Origin: DAITQM01 sp036832975
GTDB lineage: Bacteria > Pseudomonadota > Gammaproteobacteria > Xanthomonadales > Wenzhouxiangellaceae
NCBI GenBank assembly: GCA_036832975.1
Contig: DAITQM010000012.1
Location: 16,004 to 80,003 of the forward strand
Direction of reading: 5' to 3'
Length of the DNA stretch: 64,000 nt
Shown here: piece after piece, positions 1 to 8,300 of the stretch
Position numbering within the stretch: the stretch's first letter is position 1
Layout of the letters: every line of letters begins with the position of its first letter
The notes under the pieces: generated by a model
Databases searched by the model: none
Told to the model about the DNA's origin: nothing
Seen by the model: the letters and a program-made list of their open reading frames with translations, nothing else
Program-made: the position numbers and the translations under genes

Positions 1-11
1 TGTCAGCGGCC

Positions 12-53
12 AATCTAGCGCAGCAGAGATGCCGGGTGCTTGATCCAGATCAA
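12..53 (-). promoter_or_regulatory. FNR-type promoter reading out of the left edge
   Basis: TTGATCCAGATCAA at 40-53 is a perfect match to the FNR/Anr consensus TTGAT-N4-ATCAA. On the minus strand the hexamer TAGATT (17-12) lies where the -10 should be if the box is centred at -41.5, placing a start near position 5. The site lies downstream of frdD, so it most likely serves an unseen leftward gene beyond position 1. The box is seen directly; the promoter assignment is inferred. Confidence 0.6.
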
Positions 54-138
54 GCAAATGACCCGGCTGCCAGCCACTGCTGTTGCCGATCGTTTTGTGG
101 AAAGCTTGCCGGCGTTATTACGAACTGATTGCGGGATC

Positions 139-516
139 TCAGAAGCGCAACAGCGCCAGGGCCAGCGCCGCGGTGGCTGCCGTAGCCCCGAGGTATAACA
201 GCCGGGCGTTCAGCCGGCGGGCGGCGGGGCGGCGGACGACCAGATCCTGCAATGTCATGCGCGTCCGGTGGGCGGCGTGCCAGATGACCGATGTCAATAA
301 AATGAAACAAAACACGCGGCTGGCCGGATTTTTCATGACACTTTGCAGATGATCATAGTCAACCAGTGGCGAGTCGGCGATGCCGAGCGCGAGGAGCAAG
401 ACGGCGAGCACGATGACTGGCAAAAGCAGCGCGGCGATCAGCCCGCCGGCGGCAAAGGGCAGCCAGACGAGTGGTTTGTTGGCCGGCCGGCCGGCCGGTT
501 TCTGCATCCGCTCCAT
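139..516 (-). CDS. frdD: Fumarate reductase membrane anchor subunit D
   Basis: Small integral membrane subunit of quinol:fumarate reductase; with FrdC it anchors FrdAB and forms the quinol site. The 125-residue product has three hydrophobic helices, as expected (E. coli FrdD is 119 aa). It is last in rquA-frdABCD. The chosen ATG at 516 overlaps the frdC stop as TGATG, typical of coupled translation; an in-frame ATG at 534 would add six residues. Identification rests on position, size and helix pattern, because this subunit diverges fast. Confidence 0.82.
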   Translation of the reverse strand: MERMQKPAGRPANKPLVWLPFAAGGLIAALLLPVIVLAVLLLALGIADSPLVDYDHLQSVMKNPASRVFCFILLTSVIWHAAHRTRMTLQDLVVRRPAARRLNARLLYLGATAATAALALALLRF

Positions 517-902
517 CAGCCGATGATCCCCCACAAGACGCTACCGCTGATCAAAAGCCACAGCAAGTAATGCCCCAAAGTGATCCAGCGCGCGGCGACC
601 CGGCGGGATCCGATCCACAACGGCATCGATGCCGGCGCCAGATGAAACCAGGTGACCGCGTGGTACAAGACAAAACCCAGAACGGCGATTTGTCCGATCA
701 ACGCCGCCGGCGTGCGAAGCACCGCCAGGTACGCGGCCCACGCCCGCTCGCCCACCGCCAGGCAGAACAGGCCGGCGATCAGGACGAGCGTGTAGACCCC
801 GATGAACAGCGCGCTGAGTTCGCGCCACATATAACGGCGGTAAGCGGGTTTTTTCCACCACCACAATAGCGGCATGGGCGGCTGCCAGACGGCGGGTTTC
901 AC
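516..902 (-). CDS. frdC: Fumarate reductase membrane anchor subunit C
   Basis: Membrane anchor of quinol:fumarate reductase, about 128 residues with three hydrophobic helices, matching the E. coli-type FrdC that carries no heme b. The start is taken as GTG at 902, which overlaps the frdB stop (GTGA); the upstream ATG at 1049 would add 49 residues without anchor character that lie inside frdB. The N-terminal part is rich in Pro and Trp before the first helix, as in known FrdC proteins. The stop overlaps frdD. Together with FrdD it should bind the quinol; here the partner may be rhodoquinol, since rquA leads the operon. Confidence 0.83.
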   Translation of the reverse strand: MKPAVWQPPMPLLWWWKKPAYRRYMWRELSALFIGVYTLVLIAGLFCLAVGERAWAAYLAVLRTPAALIGQIAVLGFVLYHAVTWFHLAPASMPLWIGSRRVAARWITLGHYLLWLLISGSVLWGIIG

Positions 903-1654
903 CGATTTTCCTCCTGTTTCGGGTCGTGCTCCCGGTGCATCCACTCCGTCAGCCAATCGACACTGCTGGCCAGCTTGAGCTGCTGGATCGCGGCGGCCGG
1001 ATCGACCTGGTTGGGGCAGACGCTGGAGCATTCGCCGACAAACGTGCATTCCCAGATCCCTTGTTCGCCGGCGACCTGCGCAGCGCGCTGCCGGTGCCCA
1101 CCGTCACGGCTGTCCTGGTTGTAACGCTGGGCCAGGGCGAGTGCCGCAGGGCCGTGATAGTCCGCGCTCAAGCCGACCTGCGGGCAGGCGGCATAGCACA
1201 GCATGCAGTTGATACACAACGTCCACTGATGATAGCGGGCGAACTCGGCCGGCGTTTGCCGGTAAGTGTCCCCCGGTGGCGGGCGGTCCGGAATCAGCCA
1301 AGCTTTGACCGCTCCGAGACCGTCGATCAGCCGTGCCTGGTCGACGATCAGATCACGCACCACCGGGAGATGGTCGAGCGGCGCGACCCGGATCGTCGCC
1401 GGCAGATCGCGGATAAATGCCTTGCACGCCAGTTGCGGCTCGTCATTGATCATCATGCCGCAACTACCGCACACCGCCATGTGGCAGGACCAGCGGTAGC
1501 TGAGCGTCGGATCGAGATGATCTTTGATGTAATTCAGCGCATCGAGCACCACCCAATCGGGCCGGCACGGCACTTGATAATCGCTGTACGACGGAGCACC
1601 GTCCTGCTCGGGCCGATAGCGGAAAACGCTGAACGTCACCTGCCGCTCGCTCAC
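899..1654 (-). CDS. frdB: Fumarate reductase iron-sulfur subunit
   Basis: Electron-transfer subunit linking membrane quinol to the FrdA flavin. All cluster ligands are visible in the 251 residues: a [2Fe-2S] set at C57, C62, C65 and C77; a [4Fe-4S] set at C147, C150, C153 and C157; and the third-cluster set C203, C209 and C213 followed by a PNQVDP segment. Length equals the family norm (E. coli 244 aa). The ATG at 1654 overlaps the frdA stop at 1651 by four bases, and the gene's own stop overlaps the frdC start. Succinate dehydrogenase SdhB is the close alternative, but the E. coli-like FrdCD pair behind it supports fumarate reductase. Confidence 0.93.
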   Translation of the reverse strand: MSERQVTFSVFRYRPEQDGAPSYSDYQVPCRPDWVVLDALNYIKDHLDPTLSYRWSCHMAVCGSCGMMINDEPQLACKAFIRDLPATIRVAPLDHLPVVRDLIVDQARLIDGLGAVKAWLIPDRPPPGDTYRQTPAEFARYHQWTLCINCMLCYAACPQVGLSADYHGPAALALAQRYNQDSRDGGHRQRAAQVAGEQGIWECTFVGECSSVCPNQVDPAAAIQQLKLASSVDWLTEWMHREHDPKQEENR

Positions 1655-3399
1655 GCCGGACCTCCGTACACCCGCTCGGCCGGCGGCCAGCGGTCGATCT
1701 TGACCGGCCGGGTCGTCAGATGCGGGGCGCCGCCGGTGCCGCGCGTCACCAAACTATGGTGCAGAAACGCGGCATCGTCGCGGGCGGGAAAGTCCAGCCT
1801 TTGGTGCGCGCCGCGCGACTCGCGGCGGGCCAGTGCGGCGTGGATCATCGCTTCACCGATTTCCAGCGTCGCCCCGAGTTCGAGCGCATTCAGCAATTCG
1901 GTGTTGAACACCCGGCTCCGATCTCTGACGCGCAGTGTGCCGTAGCGCCGGCGCAACTCGGCCAGCGTCTCGCGCGCCGCGACAAGGGTTGGTTCTTCAC
2001 GATAAATCCCCGCCGCTTGTTCCATGGTCGCGTGCAGTTCGGCGCGCAGCCCCGGCAGCAATTCGCCGCCCTCAGACCGGCTGAACAAGGTATCGAGACG
2101 CGCAAAACTGCGCTCGGCATCGGCCCGCCATCGCCGGTCATGCACCTGTTTCACCGCGCCGCGATAAGCCGCGGCGTGCGCCCCGGCACGGGCTCCGAAG
2201 ACCAGGATCTCGGCCAGCGAATTGGATCCCAGGCGGTTGGCGCCGTTGATACTGACACAAGCGCATTCGCCGGCGGCGTACAGGCCGGGCAGGGCCGTGG
2301 CCCCGTCATTGTCGGTATCGATCCCGCCCATCGTGTAGTGCACGACCGGACGGACCGGGATCGGCGCCTGGACCGGATCGACGCCGGCATAGGTTTTCGC
2401 CAATTCCCTGACGAGCGGCAAGCGTTCGTCGATCTTCTTGACTCCGAGGTGGCGGATATCGAGGTGGACGACGTCGCCGGCCGGGGTCGGGATCGTCCGT
2501 CCTTTGCGCTGCTCGTGCCAGAATGCCTGGCTCAGTCGGTCACGCGGCCCGAGTTCCATCGCCTTGCGCCTGGGCCAGGGATCGGGCGGTCCGAGGTGGT
2601 AATCCTGCAAGTAGCGGTACCCGTCGCGATTGACCAGGATGCCGCCTTCGCCGCGCGCCCCTTCGGTGATCAGGATCCCGGTACCGGGCAGGCCGGTCGG
2701 GTGGTATTGAACGAATTCGATATCCTTCAAAGCAATCCCGGCGCGGTAGGCCAGCGCCATGCCGTCACCGGTCTTGATCGCACCGTTGGTGGTGAACGGA
2801 AACACCCGTCCGGCGCCGCCGGTGGCCAGGATCACCGCCGGCGCCAGGATCGCGACCCGCTCGCCGTTTTTGATGTCGAGCGCGGTGACCCCGGCGGTCC
2901 GTTCGCCGTCGGTGATCAGGTCGAGCACGAAGTATTCGTCAAGCCGGACGATCGACGGGAACTGCAATGAAGTCTGAAACAGGGTATGCAGGATATGGAA
3001 ACCGCTTTTATCGGCCGCGAACCAGGTGCGCTGGTTTTTCATGCCGCCGAACGACCGGACGGCGACGTTGCCGGCCGGGTCGCGGCTCCACGGGCAACCC
3101 CAATTTTCGAGTTCTGCAAGCCGGCGGGGCGCTTCTTCGACAAACAGCGCCACCGCATCCTGGTCACACAACCAATCGCCGCCGCTGACCGTGTCGCGGA
3201 AATGATCGTCGAGCGTATCGTCCGGCAGTACGACACCGGCCGCACCACCTTCGGCGGCCACCGTATGGCTGCGCATCGGGTAAACCTTGCTGACCAGCGC
3301 GACCTGCAACTGGGGCGCCCGACGGGCGATCTCGATTGCCGCACGCAGGCCGGCACCGCCGGCGCCGACGATCGCTACGTCGGCGTGAACTTCACGCAT
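1651..3399 (-). CDS. frdA: Fumarate reductase flavoprotein subunit
   Basis: Catalytic subunit reducing fumarate to succinate. The 582 residues carry the FAD dinucleotide motif GAGGAG at 12-17, the flavin-linking histidine in RSHTVAAEGG (His45), the active-site TEGARGEGG segment with its catalytic arginine, and HYTMGGI near the C-terminal FAD site. The ATG at 3399 was chosen because it overlaps the rquA stop (TGATG) and puts the FAD motif at the normal distance; the longer frame to 3534 adds 45 residues inside rquA. Size agrees with E. coli FrdA (602 aa). SdhA-like succinate oxidation cannot be excluded from sequence alone. Confidence 0.94.
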   Translation of the reverse strand: MREVHADVAIVGAGGAGLRAAIEIARRAPQLQVALVSKVYPMRSHTVAAEGGAAGVVLPDDTLDDHFRDTVSGGDWLCDQDAVALFVEEAPRRLAELENWGCPWSRDPAGNVAVRSFGGMKNQRTWFAADKSGFHILHTLFQTSLQFPSIVRLDEYFVLDLITDGERTAGVTALDIKNGERVAILAPAVILATGGAGRVFPFTTNGAIKTGDGMALAYRAGIALKDIEFVQYHPTGLPGTGILITEGARGEGGILVNRDGYRYLQDYHLGPPDPWPRRKAMELGPRDRLSQAFWHEQRKGRTIPTPAGDVVHLDIRHLGVKKIDERLPLVRELAKTYAGVDPVQAPIPVRPVVHYTMGGIDTDNDGATALPGLYAAGECACVSINGANRLGSNSLAEILVFGARAGAHAAAYRGAVKQVHDRRWRADAERSFARLDTLFSRSEGGELLPGLRAELHATMEQAAGIYREEPTLVAARETLAELRRRYGTLRVRDRSRVFNTELLNALELGATLEIGEAMIHAALARRESRGAHQRLDFPARDDAAFLHHSLVTRGTGGAPHLTTRPVKIDRWPPAERVYGGPA

Positions 3400-4241
3400 C
3401 AGCGCGCGGCCTCGACGCGGTAACGCAGCGCGTGATAGAAACCGCCGAAAATCGTACGCCGAGCTTCGCGCACGACGCACTTGCCGGCACTGTGTGCCGC
3501 CACCGCGACCAGCCGGTCGAGATCGCTGTCCCACAGGCTCGGCAGGAACGGTTCGGCCTTACCGAAAATCCAACGCATAAGTGCCAGTCGATGAAACGGG
3601 TGCGTCGTGCCGCGCGGCCCGTATTCAGCCAGTACCAGGCGGCCGCCAGGTTCGACCCGGCGCAGCGCTTCACCCAGCACTTGCGGGCGGACCTCGGCCG
3701 GGAGCTCGTGCAGCAGCAAAAACAGCAGCACCGATCTGAAGCTGTCGGCACCGAAATGAAGGCGTTCGGCGTTCATGCAGCGGAACGAAACGCGGGTGGG
3801 CGATTGCAGCGCCGCGACTTTTCGCGCCGCACGCTCCAACTGGATCGGCGCGGCGTCGATCACGGTCAGCGGCTGGCCGTCGAGGGCGGCGGTCAGGTGC
3901 GGGATGAAATTGCCATAAGCCGAGGCGACGAGCAGTGTCGATCCGGCGTCTTTAGCGCCCAGCAAGTCGAGCGTGGCGTCGCGCAATTTGGCGTATTGTC
4001 CGAAGACGATGGCGTTGATGATCGGCTGGTGGTCGAAAAACCAGACCGCCGGCCGCCACAGGTAAGCCCACCAGTAATATTTCACCAGATACGGCGGCAG
4101 CGCGACGACCTGGCCGCTCGCCGGCGCCGCCATCGTGCCGGCCGTCTCCGCCTCGACCCCCGGCGGCCAGGGCAATGCCTGGGCGGCGGCGGGACGAGAC
4201 TCCAGCGCTCTGGCCGCCAACAAATGGTTGTCGCGCTTCAT
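3399..4241 (-). CDS. rquA: RquA-like rhodoquinone biosynthesis protein
   Basis: RquA converts ubiquinone to rhodoquinone using SAM as the source of the amino group. This 280-residue product has the family-like segment PPYLVKYYWWAY (49-60), then AVWFF, GQYAKLRD, and a methyltransferase-like fold with VASAYGN around 105-111 in place of the usual acidic, glycine-rich SAM motif, followed by LLFLLLHE and VEPGGRLVLAEY. Loss of the normal SAM motif is a known RquA trait. The start at 4241 has AAAGGAG about 8 bases upstream. The N-terminal 45 residues are extra. The gene overlaps frdA, which uses rhodoquinol in known systems. An ordinary class I methyltransferase is the alternative. Confidence 0.8.
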   Translation of the reverse strand: MKRDNHLLAARALESRPAAAQALPWPPGVEAETAGTMAAPASGQVVALPPYLVKYYWWAYLWRPAVWFFDHQPIINAIVFGQYAKLRDATLDLLGAKDAGSTLLVASAYGNFIPHLTAALDGQPLTVIDAAPIQLERAARKVAALQSPTRVSFRCMNAERLHFGADSFRSVLLFLLLHELPAEVRPQVLGEALRRVEPGGRLVLAEYGPRGTTHPFHRLALMRWIFGKAEPFLPSLWDSDLDRLVAVAAHSAGKCVVREARRTIFGGFYHALRYRVEAAR

Positions 4242-4292
4242 GGTCGATCTCCTTTGTTGGTTGTCGGATGGGAAGAGACGAGCTTGGCGGCT

Positions 4293-4334
4293 ATCATCCC
4301 GGAACGGCCACCCTGTTTTCTTGACGGGTGTCAA
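4293..4334 (-). promoter_or_regulatory. FNR/CRP-type operator and -10 of the rquA-frd operon
   Basis: TTGACGGGTGTCAA (4321-4334) is an FNR/Dnr-like palindrome, with C and G replacing the T and A at the inner ends of the two half-sites. On the minus strand GATGAT (4298-4293) sits at class II -10 spacing, giving a start near 4286 and a 45-base leader before rquA. The non-consensus half-sites leave the exact regulator open. On the other strand no -10 matches, so the site is assigned to rquA. Confidence 0.5.
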
Positions 4335-4414
4335 GCGCCGGGCTTTTCGGCGCATCGCGCCGGGCAGCGCGATCCCGGTAAAATCGGTACCGTTGCACCC
4401 TACTGGAAACAGCG

Positions 4415-5560
4415 ATGTCCACTACCGATCCGCCACTCGCTCGCGCTACGCTCGCCGTTCATGCCGGTTCGCTGGCCGATCCCCACGGCGGCCTCAACAC
4501 CCCCGTTTATCCCTCGTCCGCTTATGCCTATCACCGCGACGGCGAGATCCGCTACCCGCGCTATTTCAACACACCGAATCAACTCGCCGCCGCGGCCAAG
4601 ATCGCCGCGCTCGAAGGCGCCGAGAGCGCCTTGTTGTTCAGTTCCGGTATGGCGGCGATCAGCACCGCACTGCTCGCCCTCGTCGCCCCCGGCGACGAGG
4701 TACTGCTCGCCGCGGGCCTGTACGGCGGCACCGATCATTTTGTCCGGCACGAACTCGAACCCCGCGGCATCGCCATCCGGTTCGCGCCACCCAGCGCCGC
4801 CGATTTGCTCGCCGCACTCGGCGATCGATCGCGCTTGATCCTGGTCGAATCGCCGACCAATCCGCTGCTTAACATCATCGATCTTCGCGCCCTTGCCGCT
4901 GAAGCCCGCCGCCGCGGCGTGCTGACCATGGTCGATAACACGTTCGCGACGCCGATTGTGCAGCAGCCATTGGCGCTCGGCTGCGACCTCGTGATGCACA
5001 GCGCCACCAAATACCTCGGTGGCCACAGCGACCTGTGCGCCGGCGTGCTGGCCGGCAGCGCTGAATTGATCGGCCCGTGCCGCGAGATCGCCAGCCGTTA
5101 CGGCGGCTGCCTCAACGCTTTCGACGCCTGGCTGCTGGAGCGCAGCATGAAAACCCTTGCGGTGCGCGTTGATAAACAGAACGCCACGGCCGCGTCGCTC
5201 GCCCCCTGGCTCGCCGCCGATTCCAGAATCGACAAGGTTTATTATCCTGGTCTTAAAACTAATGCTGGGCATCATATCGCCTCCCGCCAAATGACCGCCT
5301 ATGGCGCGATGATTTCATTCAACTTGGCCACCACGCTCGACCCCGATGCTTTCGAGCAGCATTTGCGGCTGATTCGCCCGGCGGTCAGCCTGGGCGGCGT
5401 CGAGTCAACGATCTGCCGCCCGTGCCTGACGTCCCACGCCAAGATGGCGCCGGCCGAACGGGCCAGGCTCGGCATCGGCGATCGTTTGTTCCGGTTGTCC
5501 GTCGGCCTCGAGGACATTGCCGACCTCAGCGCCGATCTTTCTTTGGCATTGGATGAATAA
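4415..5560 (+). CDS. Cys/Met metabolism PLP enzyme (cystathionine gamma-synthase/lyase family)
   Basis: Fold-type I PLP enzyme of the trans-sulfuration family, which exchanges or removes groups at the gamma carbon of homoserine or cysteine derivatives. The PLP-binding lysine is K199 in MHSATKYLGGHSD; SSGMAAI (76-82) and VDNTFATP (173-180) are the usual cofactor loops. At 381 residues it is of normal length. Candidate activities are cystathionine gamma-synthase, O-succinylhomoserine sulfhydrylase and methionine gamma-lyase; substrate choice cannot be read from the sequence. The next gene's ATG overlaps its stop region, so the two are probably co-transcribed, although no functional link is obvious. 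Confidence 0.85.
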   Translation: MSTTDPPLARATLAVHAGSLADPHGGLNTPVYPSSAYAYHRDGEIRYPRYFNTPNQLAAAAKIAALEGAESALLFSSGMAAISTALLALVAPGDEVLLAAGLYGGTDHFVRHELEPRGIAIRFAPPSAADLLAALGDRSRLILVESPTNPLLNIIDLRALAAEARRRGVLTMVDNTFATPIVQQPLALGCDLVMHSATKYLGGHSDLCAGVLAGSAELIGPCREIASRYGGCLNAFDAWLLERSMKTLAVRVDKQNATAASLAPWLAADSRIDKVYYPGLKTNAGHHIASRQMTAYGAMISFNLATTLDPDAFEQHLRLIRPAVSLGGVESTICRPCLTSHAKMAPAERARLGIGDRLFRLSVGLEDIADLSADLSLALDE

Positions 5561-8300
5561 ACCCTCATCAACCACGATCCGTGACCCGCTTCTTACGCCG
5601 CACGCGTTTACGGCCGATGCTTGCTTAGAACATCTCGCCACCACGGCTCAGGGTCTCGACGCGGCAGCGGTCGCCGAGCGCCAAACCCGTTTTCCACCCA
5701 ACCGCCTGCCGGCGGCGCAGCCCCGCACCCGGCTGGCAATTTTTCTCGGCCAGTTTCGCAACCCGCTGATTTATCTGTTGCTGTTCGCCGCCGGACTGGC
5801 AGCCGCGCTCGGCAAGCAGCTCGATAGTTTTTTCATCGGCGCCGTGTTGCTCGTCAACGCGGTGCTCGGCGCCTATCAGGAATGGCATGCCGAACGCCGG
5901 ACCCGCGCTCTCGATCGATTGGTTCCGAACCGGGTCCGCGTCATCCGCGATGGAGATCTCCAGATCATCGACAGTGGAGCGCTCTTGCCCGGCGATATCG
6001 TCCGTCTGGACGAAGGGCAACGGGTTCCGGCCGATCTCAGATTGCTCGATTGCACGGAGGTCAAGGCCGACGAAAGCCTGCTGACCGGCGAATCCGAACC
6101 GGTGCATAAGGCATGCGACGCCGTTTTGTCGTTATCGACGCCGCTCGCCGAGCGCCTGAATTGTCTTTTCGCCGGTACGACGATGATCACCGGCCGGGCG
6201 CTGGCCGTGGTCACGGCGACCGGCAGCGATACCGAGTTGGGGCGCATCGCCGGGGCGCTGCGCTTTGCCGGTGGTGAATTACCGCTCGTCACCCGGATGC
6301 GCCAGTTCACCCGCCGGCTGTCGGTCGCGGCGGTTGTGGTGATCGTCCTGCTCGGCTGGCTCTGGTGGGCCCGCGGCACACCGCTGACCGAGGTGCTGCT
6401 ACTGGCTACCGCCCTGGCGGTAGCCAGCATCCCCGAAGGCTTGCCGGTGGCGATGACCGTCGCCCTGGCCCGTGCCGTGCATCGCATGGCCACTCGTCAG
6501 GTCATCGTCCGGCGGCTGGCCGCGGTCGAGGGTCTCGGTGCCTGCACCGTGATTGCCAGTGACAAGACCGGAACCCTGACGCGCAATGAACTGACGGTGG
6601 TCAGATGGTGGCACCCGGCATTTGGCGCTCTGGCACCGAATGATCCTCGTGCCCGTGAACTGGCCCTCCACGGCGCACTGGCCAGCGATGCACACCTGGG
6701 CCCCGGAGGCACACGGGATGGCGCGGGCGGCGATGCGGTCGATATCGCGTTCGTGGCCCTGGCCCACGACTTGGAAATCACCCCCGCCTTCTCCACGACA
6801 CGCACGGTCATCGCCCCGTTCAGCGCCGAGCGCAAGTACATGGCGGTCGTCACCGAATCCAACGGGCGCCGCCACGTCCACCTCAAAGGCGCGCCGGAAG
6901 TGGTGCTGCCGCTTTGCGGCGCACCCGCGGAGGCGCTGAACGCAGTCCAGAAACTGACCGCCGACGGCTTTCGGGTTCTGGCGCTCGCCTGTGGTGTACC
7001 CTGCGACCCTAGCAGCCTGTCGGGCTTTGCCGGTCGCGGCGAAACTTCGGCGGCGCGAGGACAGATGTTCTCCGGATCGCCGGCGCCTAGCACCGCTACG
7101 GGCCAAGATGCGGAGGAAATAGGTGCCGGGCAGACGGATTTGCACCCCGTGCCAAGTCAAGTCCGACAGGCTGCTGGGCATTCCTTTCGTGAACTGACCT
7201 TCCTCGGTCTCGCCGCCCTGATCGACCCGCCACGGTCCGAATCAGCCGGTGCCGTCGAACGCGCCACGCAGGCCGGCATCCGAGTGCTGATGATCACCGG
7301 CGATCACCCGCGCACGGCGCTGGCCATTGCCCGCGATCTCGGTATCGCGACGCACGCCGAAGAAGTGTTCAGCGGCGCCGAATTCGTTCGGTTGCCACCG
7401 ACTGAACGGTGTAGCGCTGTCGCCCGCCACCGGGTCTTCGCGCGGATCGAGCCGTTACAAAAACTGTTGATCGTCGAGGCGCTGCAACAAAACGGCGAGG
7501 TGGTTGCGGTCACCGGCGATGGAGTCAATGACGCTCCGGCGTTAAAGGCCGCCAATATCGGTGTGGCGATGGGGCTGGGCGGCACCGACGTGGCCCGTGA
7601 CGCCGCCGATCTGATCCTCGCCGACGATCATTTCGCCTCCATCGTCGCCGGCATCGAAGAGGGCCGTGTCGCTTATGCCAACCTGCGCAAAGTCATCGCC
7701 CTGTTGATCGCCACCGGCGGCGCCGAAATCGTCCTTTTTATGCTGGCCATCGCCGCCGGCCTGCCGCCGCCGTTGTCTGCCGTGCAACTTTTGTGGTTGA
7801 ATTTGATCACCAACGGCATCCAGGACGTCGCGCTGGCTTTCGAGCGCAGCGAACCGGGGATCCTGCGCTTGCCGCCACGGCCGGCGCACGAAGGGCTGTT
7901 CAACCGCAAGATGGTCACCCAAGTGGCGATCAGCGGCGCTTGGATCGGAACGGCCGCTTTTTTAGTCTATCAGTACACGCTCAGTGCCGGCTGGCCGCTC
8001 GCCGTGACCCAGGGTGCCCTGCTCTGGTTTATGGTTTTCAGCGAAAACGCCCACGTCTTCAATTGCCGCTCCGAAACCCTGAGCGTCCTGCGCCTACCGC
8101 TGGCCGGCAATCCGCTGCTCCTCGGCGCCGTGCTGGTCACCCAGGGCATCCAATTGCTCGCCGCCTATACCCCATGGCTGGGCAGCATTATCGGCGTCAT
8201 GCCGATGCGCTTCGAACACTGGCTGTTTCTGGCGCTGGTCGCCGCACTGGTGATACCGGTCATGGAGGTCTACAAAAAATTGTTGCGCACACGGCGCTAA
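5553..8300 (+). CDS. P-type cation-transporting ATPase with in-frame repeat insertion
   Basis: ATP-driven cation pump of the P2 (calcium/SERCA-like) group. It has the N-terminal cation-ATPase domain, the actuator loop with LTGESEP, PEGLPVA in transmembrane helix 4, the phosphorylation motif DKTGTLT with Asp337, ITGDHP and TGDGVNDAP in the P domain, and about four C-terminal helices. The ATG at 5553 overlaps the previous stop and gives 915 residues. Residues about 487-541 are low-complexity and lie between RVLALAC and the conserved FRELTFLG segment; the DNA there has terminal inverted repeats, so this looks like a mobile-repeat insertion that kept the frame. Ca2+ or Mg2+ is the likely ion, but it is not proven. 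Confidence 0.88.
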   Translation: MNKPSSTTIRDPLLTPHAFTADACLEHLATTAQGLDAAAVAERQTRFPPNRLPAAQPRTRLAIFLGQFRNPLIYLLLFAAGLAAALGKQLDSFFIGAVLLVNAVLGAYQEWHAERRTRALDRLVPNRVRVIRDGDLQIIDSGALLPGDIVRLDEGQRVPADLRLLDCTEVKADESLLTGESEPVHKACDAVLSLSTPLAERLNCLFAGTTMITGRALAVVTATGSDTELGRIAGALRFAGGELPLVTRMRQFTRRLSVAAVVVIVLLGWLWWARGTPLTEVLLLATALAVASIPEGLPVAMTVALARAVHRMATRQVIVRRLAAVEGLGACTVIASDKTGTLTRNELTVVRWWHPAFGALAPNDPRARELALHGALASDAHLGPGGTRDGAGGDAVDIAFVALAHDLEITPAFSTTRTVIAPFSAERKYMAVVTESNGRRHVHLKGAPEVVLPLCGAPAEALNAVQKLTADGFRVLALACGVPCDPSSLSGFAGRGETSAARGQMFSGSPAPSTATGQDAEEIGAGQTDLHPVPSQVRQAAGHSFRELTFLGLAALIDPPRSESAGAVERATQAGIRVLMITGDHPRTALAIARDLGIATHAEEVFSGAEFVRLPPTERCSAVARHRVFARIEPLQKLLIVEALQQNGEVVAVTGDGVNDAPALKAANIGVAMGLGGTDVARDAADLILADDHFASIVAGIEEGRVAYANLRKVIALLIATGGAEIVLFMLAIAAGLPPPLSAVQLLWLNLITNGIQDVALAFERSEPGILRLPPRPAHEGLFNRKMVTQVAISGAWIGTAAFLVYQYTLSAGWPLAVTQGALLWFMVFSENAHVFNCRSETLSVLRLPLAGNPLLLGAVLVTQGIQLLAAYTPWLGSIIGVMPMRFEHWLFLALVAALVIPVMEVYKKLLRTRR
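7010..7176. repeat. Small inverted-repeat element inserted in frame in the P-type ATPase
   Basis: The element is bounded by AGCAGCCTGTCGGG at 7011-7024 and its complement GTCCGACAGGCTGCT at 7161-7175, about 166 bases in all. It contains no stop in the host frame and adds about 55 residues to the ATPase. Bases 7014-7041 match 43387-43414 at 26 of 28 positions, so this is a dispersed family. No target duplication is clear. Confidence 0.7.

Noticed and set aside
926..1945. Long plus-strand frame opposite frdB
   Set aside because: It mirrors the codon pattern of frdB on the other strand, has no family features, and GC-rich DNA often gives such frames.
1720..2970. 416-residue plus-strand frame opposite frdA
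   Set aside because: Antisense shadow of a well-supported gene, with no ribosome site and atypical composition.
899..3399. Succinate dehydrogenase instead of fumarate reductase
   Set aside because: FrdC/FrdD resemble the heme-free E. coli anchors, and the operon is led by rquA with an FNR-type site; SdhCD with heme ligands are not seen.
4321..4369. FNR-type palindrome as promoter element of the rightward PLP enzyme
   Set aside because: No -10 hexamer is found at the matching rightward distance, whereas one exists leftward.
3336..4838. 500-residue plus-strand frame spanning rquA and the PLP enzyme
   Set aside because: It covers two recognised genes in wrong frames and matches nothing.
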